The notes below the pieces were generated by a model. It worked only from the letters and a program-made list of their open reading frames with translations. It searched no databases and was not told where the DNA came from. From Bostrychus sinensis (lineage: Eukaryota; Chordata; Actinopteri; Gobiiformes; Eleotridae), in contig CM036252.1 in NCBI GenBank assembly GCA_020698575.1, forward strand, positions 26,799,206-26,863,205: a DNA stretch of 64,000 bases, in the 5' to 3' direction. The translations under genes and the position numbers were made by a program. Below are positions 57,551 to 64,000 of this stretch, one piece after another; the first letter of the stretch is position 1; each line of letters begins with the position of its first letter.

Positions 57551-58429
57551 GTAAGTGACTCTAGTTGTCGTTTCCATTAAGCGTTATAGAGTGCTAGGTC
57601 AATATATAGCAGACATGTCCAAAGTATGGCCACACAAGTGCTTCCTCAGGTGCCTTGCGAAGATACTTGACTCCTGTGAGATTTGTGCATCTATAACATC
57701 ATGGAAATCCATCATGTCTTCCTCAGAGCCATTTGATTTCCACTCAACTACAGCTAGATTAATGTTGTGGCAGTATGGAGTAGTGGTTATGGGCATGATT
57801 TAGGTTTAAGAGAGACATATATGCTTTTTATGTAAACATGGCTTTGCTTTGATTGGATAAAATTCACTTCTGATAAGCTAAGCAGGTATTTCACTCTATC
57901 ACCTTCAAGAATGTGCCAGGTTATTTCCATAGACCATTGCAGCAAAATTTAAACAAAAGGGATGAGCATTACCTACCATTTTAGAATCCTCAAGACTTTT
58001 TTGTTTGTGTTTAGGTGATCTAAGTTCATGATCTTAATATTGCACAGTGTATGGAACCATTTCTATTTTTACCTATAAAATTCTCTTGGTTACTCTATTC
58101 TGCATCACGTTATGCAATGACATCCCCTGCATTTTTATATTTATATAGAACAGGATGTTGTGTTGACCTCATTTCCCCATGGCATGATAAATGTTTAAAC
58201 AGGTCATACCCACCACTAATGCACAACAGATAAATCATGAGCCATATGTGTTCAGCACCACCTAAAATATATTTATTTTCTATGCTTCTATACTACTCAG
58301 CATTCCTGTCTCCGTTATTGACAGTTTAGCCCTGGGCTGATGACTGTACAGTATAATGCACGCATGCTTTTACCTCTCTTTCCTTTCCTTCCCCTAAGGC
58401 CTATTCCTTATTGTCATCTGTTCTCGGGT

Positions 58430-58830
58430 AACAGTAACTTCTGATAGAAAAACATCACCTGCTCCGGGAGAGATTACACACTCTACTTATGAAACCAGAT
58501 CAATGTCCGGTCCACTTTTCAAGTTGCACATTTTCATATAAGGCGTTAGAGGGGTCAAAACACGTCACTCCAGATTGTGGCTGTCATGAAGTCATATTTG
58601 TATCATTGTACTGTTATGAGTCTGAGGAAATGACCTGATTCTGTTTGTGTGCCGCATAAAGACCTGACAAAGACAGGGAGCGAGGGAGCTTTACTGCAAA
58701 TAGTTCTGTGACAAGTCCTTTGAATTACAAGAGGAGAAAGGCAATGCTTGTGCTTGCGATAGGCAGAGCTGTTTTTCATTCGGCTCTCAGCTGGATTGTG
58801 CGAGAAAAGGCTGCACAAGATGCGGATATG
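58430..58830. other. Repeat-poor block, candidate conserved noncoding element
   Basis: Unique-looking, even-composition sequence with no repeat text, frame or splice pair. GGTCAAAACACGTCACTC and TGACAAAGACAGGGAGCG are typical of the unique content. It is an enhancer candidate by appearance only. Confidence 0.22.
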
Positions 58831-59804
58831 TGAGCTTTTGGTAAGCTACATCCACTTTTATACAAGCATTTATCTTCTTTATGCAGCATAGCTATCAAGC
58901 TAAAACATTCTTAGTTATGTGTCTGGGTCAAAGGCCGGGGAAGTAGACTCACCGATGATTGGGTGACATTAGCTTTGAAAGAATATACAGTAGATCATGT
59001 CATTTTGCTCTCGGCATGATAAAGTATCATTTTACAGATACTGATATTGTAATGTTTATTAAGAGGATATTTTACAGTGTAATGATTGTTCTTGGACAAA
59101 GACTAGCCGCCGTCATCTGTATGCTCTGATGTTTTCTGGAAAACAATAACTACAATGCAGTGGACTAATACAAGGAAGTATATTGTGACTGTAATGCATT
59201 GTGGATTACTCAAGTTCTTTGTTGAAAGTCTTGATACAAATCTTATGAAAATTGAATGAAAATCATTTAATGAACTGTCAATGATATCATTTGATGCATG
59301 CAAATTCTACTTTTAAACAGTATATTTATTAGAGCCTAGCAGTCCTGTGATTGACCCAGTCAGAGCTGAAACTGAGGTGCTTTCACTAAGTACGTAGTGA
59401 ACTTTAAAGGGGATCTATTATTCTTTTTGAATCTTTTCAAACCAATCTTGGTCATCTCTAGAACAGCCTTTCACAACCTTAAAAACATTATCTGAATACA
59501 AGTTGTTTTCTTACTATACTGGTGTCATACTGAAACAGGTGAAGACGGCAGCAGAGTGTAGTTCTGTTGCACTCTTTTGAACAGAAAAAAAAAAAAGGGT
59601 TTTATGTCCTTAAACATTTTGTATGATGCCATTTTACTACAACATAAAAAATAACTGTGAGGCATCAGTGAAACCAGAGCTGTAACATCATTTTTTGGGA
59701 GTTTGGTGTTTTCTTGTAAGATTTGCTGGTCCCAAATCATTCCACTCTCATATTTTTGCTTTATGAAAATCTCAGTTTGCCTAAAAATCGAAACATTAGT
59801 TGGG

Positions 59805-59990
59805 GCAGTAGCAGCTCAGCAGATACCATACTGCCGTTGTGTCCTTGGACAAGACACTTCCCCCACCTTGTCTGTGTATAAATGAGTTATTGTGTGTTTG
59901 GCTGTGAGTCTTTATGACATTATGACCAGCTAATGGTTATCACAGGCAAGGCCACTCATTCTTGTGCAGTGAAGGATCTACTGCTGGTGT
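59805..59990 (+). mobile_element. SINE-like tRNA-headed repeat, truncated copy
   Basis: GGGCAGTAGCAGCTCAG and TGTGTCCTTGGACAAGACAC match the copy at 63275-63590. The 3' part is lost or diverged. Confidence 0.5.
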
Positions 59991-62525
59991 TCTTTGCTTG
60001 TTCTTGTCCTTGCAGAATCACATAGCATGATTGTTTACCTTTATTCTATTCGCAAGTAGGAAGATACTGCTGATGTAGATATTTTTATGTATTACTTAAC
60101 ATTGGCGTTTAGAAGATGAACACTGACATTGGTTCTGCAGAAGAGAAGAGTGCTGTGTGCTTGCTCTGTACCGAACGAGGGAATAGACACAGGATACTCA
60201 CCTTGGGCTGGGAGAGGGCTGAGGGGAGGAGTGGCAGAGGAAGAAAGCTTTCAGGCTGGGGGTCTTGGAAGCCCCAAGTGTGACCTCTGAACAACAGAGC
60301 TGTATTATGGGAATAAACCACAATCCTCTGTTCACTTTCTCTTTCATCACACGCTCTCCTTTCATAAACACCTATCGGGTTGTGTTTCTGGAGAGCAGCG
60401 GAGACATAAGAAACCAGTGATAGCCAATGACATCACCCACATCCATTCTCTATTGAAGTCCCCAACCAGCACAGAGGAAGTCATGCAGAACTAAATGGGT
60501 TGGTACCTGGCGCTGGTGGAAGGTGGCAAGTGCTGCTGCTCCTTGGTCTACATACAGTACATATTCATGACCTCCTTTTATGCACCAATCCAATAAATAA
60601 TACATGATATATCACAATGCCATTTTTACTGGTTTGAGGATGAATACAGACCACAGACAAGAGACCCAAATATATCTTAAATATAACCCAAATATATCTT
60701 AAGCTAGCACAGATTTCAGCAGTATTTTCTGTACAGTAATTTAAAATACCTTTGTAGCAGTAAATCTATGTAAAACATGGTGGTGCTAGTGGCATTGATG
60801 GATTTTGACAGGTTTGGTCCTACTTGCCTCCTTTTTTAAATAAAATGCCATTCTATTAGAAGTGTTTCAGCCCTTTCCTGAACTGACCTGCACTTTAACA
60901 CAAAAACCAACTGACTGAGATTTCAAAATGCCATGGCATTTATTTCAGCTCAAAGACTCTGCTCTAGAGGGACATACAAAATGCAGTCAATAACAGGGTG
61001 AACAGAAACTTAACTAACTTGCTTCATGGAGATATAGGAACCAGTCACCAGCATTGATTTAGTATACTGGTCAAAATTCTCACCCTTCCTCCAAAGTCAT
61101 ACCATTATAGCATTTTCATTTGTAGCCTGTAAACTACTAGTATCTCTGATAGTAAAGGGATTGTCAATTATTGTAAAAGTGGGTGCACCAAATATTGCTG
61201 AATAGGTAACTTTTTAACTACAGTAGGTAAATGTCTGCAGACTCAGCACACTTCCGTGATGGGTAGTGAGGTGTTGATAATTGCTGGTGTGTTTTGGTCT
61301 AAAGTTAAACTCAGAGCTAGAGGTTAAGGTAAGCTTTAAACTTCAGTTTCAGGTGGTGAATTGGTCAAGTTTTACATTTTTAAACAAAATAAAAGCAGGA
61401 ACTGTGAAACATCAGGCAGGACAGCAGGAATAATACTGGGTAAGTTGTATGTTTGGGTGGCCAAAACATGGACGTACTAGTAGGAAGGACAAACATTTTG
61501 CAGTTGGTATACCTTTTAGTCTAGAATTAAGTGTATAAATTTCTTTTAAACATGTCACTTTTGCATTTGAATTACTGTGATTGTGAGACTGTATAATGTG
61601 CAATAGTGAGAAGTAATAAACTTGGGCAGAGTGATATATTATTTCTAAAGCTTTTGGCAATTCTAAAAAGTTAAGTTAACATTAAAAGATATCCATTCCA
61701 TCTATTCTCCTTCTTTTTTTCACATTAGCATAACACTGAATATGCTAATTTCCTGCTTGGGATTCTTACAAAGGAAGGATTTCATCACTATCTCCGTTGG
61801 TTCTCCCAAATTCTTTCCATGTTTGAATTTCAATCCTGTTCCGGCCTTTTTTATCTTTTGGCTTCAATGTGTCTCTAAGTCAACTTCCTCTTTTCCTTGT
61901 CTCTCTCAAATGGGCCAATTCTGGTCAGTCCAACTATGAACTTTTGGCAAGATGTCCCTTTAGTTCAGCCAAATTTCACATTGAGAAAGGTACCCTATCT
62001 TTTCTATGATAACTTTTAATCTGCTATGTTTCTCCCCATCTGCTGTTTGTCCAAGAAACAGGGTGTAGACGTCCTGTTTTGTTCTTTCATTCCACATCCA
62101 AATGGCTTGCTGAAAAAATAGGGAGGGTCCTCATAAAGAAATGCGAACAAATGTTAACGCTCAGTGCCTTTGGGACTTGGGACAGACATCAGAACACTGT
62201 TTAGCAACCACTGAAAGCCTCTATTGCGTAAAAGCTCCCATCTTGAGCTGCTTAGTTTATTATTGCATCCACAAATGGCACATTTTGAAGACAGCGTGTG
62301 CCTGCTCATGAGATAACGGTGTTTGGTTGGAGACTCTGGTTGTCAAAACACTAAACAAGGTAGGAGGGGGATCACGCTTAGGACTGAATGTTTGCTTGTG
62401 GAGGATTCCAGAAGGAGCCTAATAAAATGCACTGCCCACCAAAATAAAAGCCACTAGTGTTTGTTTGGGCTTTCATTAGCTTTGATTGCTGCACTGTTAA
62501 CAATGACAACCTTGTGCAATGTGTT

Positions 62526-62630
62526 TAGCCTGGCCAGCCATCATAATTCGTTTTCTGTTCTATACAAGGAATCAGTTTTTGTCAATTGTAGCTGGGTTTT
62601 CAAATGGAGGGAACAAAAGGACACAGATCA
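62526..62630. mobile_element. Terminal fragment of the 9-bp-TSD transposon family
   Basis: It starts TAGCCTGGCCAGCCA and continues TTCTGTTCTATACAAGGAA, matching the start of copy A (TTTCCTATTCTATACAAAG). Only about 100 bp are recognisable. Confidence 0.55.
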
Positions 62631-62992
62631 AACTACATCTGTATGTGATTAGATAGATGTATATTCAGTCAGAATTTATAGGTCCAAATATTCACAATAA
62701 GAGTTTTGAAGTAATAAAACATACAACCAATTAGAAAACTGAAAAAAGAAAAAAAAAAAAAGCTCTACAAGCAGTTAGGCTTGGTCATACTGGAATCTAA
62801 CTTGGCTGGAGACAACTTAAACTAAAAGGAGTTCCAGAAAGTAAATGGATATGGCTGGCCTTTGTGTGAGCTTGAAACTTCCGCTTATGAGCCTTATTGA
62901 GGTTATGACAGACATTTACAGAGGAAACCCAAATATTGACTTATTCAATACAAACATTTAAAATTGGGACAATGTGTTATAAGTGCAAATCT

Positions 62993-62994
<2 letters not shown>

Positions 62995-63053
<59 letters not shown>

Positions 63054-63270
63054 GAGCTTTACATTATTCATTCATGCCATAGTCACACTGGTGTTGGTAT
63101 ACTTACTAACACCACAGCTGCCCTGAGGCTAACTGACCGACACATGGCAGCCATACCTCAACCACCATTAAACACACCACCACAATCACAATAACACATT
63201 CATACACGGTGGGTAAAGTGTCTTGCTCAGGGACCTAAAGGCAATATGCAATGTTGTTGGTAGGCAGTTA
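62995..63270 (-). mobile_element. SINE-like repeat, reverse arm of an inverted pair
   Basis: Read on the minus strand, this has CATTGCATATTGCC, then GAGCAAGACACTTTACCCAC, GGGCAGCTGTGG and GAATGAATAATG, and ends in (ATT)n (plus 62995-63053). The head abuts the forward copy at 63275. Confidence 0.62.
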
Positions 63271-63274
63271 GGGG

Positions 63275-63588
63275 CAGCAGTAGCTCAGTTTTTTAGAGAT
63301 GCTTGCCCACTAACCTGATTGTTGGCGATTAAAGCATTGCATACTGTTGTGTCCTTGGGCAAGACACTTCATCCACCTTGCCTATGTATGAATGTGTCAG
63401 TGTGAGTGTGTTTGGTGGTGTTTGGAGGGGCTGTAGGCACAAAATGGCAGCCACGCTTCTGTCAGTCTGCTCCAGGGCAGCTGTGGCTACAGAAGTAACT
63501 CACCACCACCGAGTGTGGGAGTGAATGAATAATGCACCAAATTGTAAAGCACTTTGAGGAGCTTGTAAAGTGCAATATAAATCCAATC

Positions 63589-63637
<49 letters not shown>

Positions 63638-63638
63638 G
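63275..63638 (+). mobile_element. SINE-like repeat, forward arm of an inverted pair
   Basis: It starts GGGGCAGCAGTAGCTCAG (A-box-like), then TGTGTCCTTGGGCAAGACAC, CAGGGCAGCTGTGGCTAC, GAATGAATAATGCACCAAAT and AAAGCACTTTGAGGAGC, and ends in (ATT)n (63590-63638). It matches the reverse arm in order and text. Confidence 0.65.
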
Positions 63639-64000
63639 TGGGCAACCTCCTGAGCTACTGCTACTCCAAAACTATATTTTATTCTCAATGAACAATAAAC
63701 AATACATAAGGTGTTGAACCATAACTTTAGTCACTGAAGGTTCAGGCTTAGCACAATTTAAGAGCAAAATTGTGTTTCAGCAATGGATTTTTAACCTAAT
63801 TTTCAACGACAGAGGGGAGACAGTAAATTGCCAATTAACATGTCCCTAACCTTTGACCTTGACCTGTTACTGCCACATGAATACAGCATTCATTAGTGGC
63901 CATGCTGTATCAATCATTAAAAGATCATTGTTATGCTACTCGTGAAAAGACCATACTATTGCACTATTGCACTAACTGTATATGGTCTCTGCAATGCTCT

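Larger units (their letters stand above)
57551..64000 (+). other. ablim2: ablim2 intron 6, continuing beyond the window
   Basis: No further LIM or headpiece exon was found up to the edge. Contents: a CNE-like block (58430-58830), a SINE-like copy (59805-59990), a fragment of the 9-bp-TSD family (62526-62630), and the inverted SINE pair (62995-63638). The text TTAAAGGGGATCTATTATTC at 59405 looks like one end of a TTAA element. The remaining stretches show nothing I can name. Confidence 0.6.

Overview
This is a vertebrate, almost certainly teleost fish, genomic window. It is AT-rich and intron-dominated, with short exons bounded by GT/AG splice sites. Its repeats are typical of fish: an L1-type LINE, Tc1/mariner, several hAT-like elements with 8-bp target duplications, TTAA-flanked elements and tRNA-headed SINE-like copies. 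There are no operons, RNA genes or CRISPR arrays.

Two protein-coding genes lie head to head. On the minus strand at the left edge are the first two coding exons of zcchc4 (2692 down to 1976; 28S rRNA m6A methyltransferase, zf-GRF region). Its promoter-like sequence lies around 2800-2870, and an antisense L1 3' end (1-1727) sits in its second intron. On the plus strand is the 5' part of an actin-binding LIM protein gene, best called ablim2. It has a CpG-island first exon (start codon 6091), an alternative first exon (start codon 22364) beside a TATA/MEF2-like element, and five downstream coding exons (33854-34012, 50061-50244, 56826-56938, 57178-57304, 57457-57550). These join in frame into 230 residues covering LIM1, LIM2, LIM3 and the start of LIM4. 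The gene continues past the right edge; the rest of LIM4, the linker and the villin headpiece are not here. As I recall, human ZCCHC4 and ABLIM2 both map to chromosome 4p, which supports the paralogue choice.

Everything else is intergenic or intronic. I could delimit many mobile elements by their terminal inverted repeats and target duplications: a piggyBac-like element (11440-12220), a complete Tc1 relic (30629-31847), hAT-like elements (32981-33385, 45385-46150, 51574-52251, 55429-56176 and less certain ones), TTAA elements (36579-36868; 51722-52000 nested in a hAT), and an unassigned family with 9-bp duplications in two complete opposite-orientation copies (14676-15193, 38062-38697). There is also a 519-bp minisatellite with a 145-bp higher-order repeat (28229-28747) and a tail-out inverted SINE pair (62995-63638). 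A few repeat-poor stretches look like possible conserved noncoding elements, but that is only an inference.

I found no evidence of a new biochemical system. The most notable points are the hidden zcchc4 exons, the dual first exons of ablim2 with matched phase, and the mobile-element families that can be reconstructed here.
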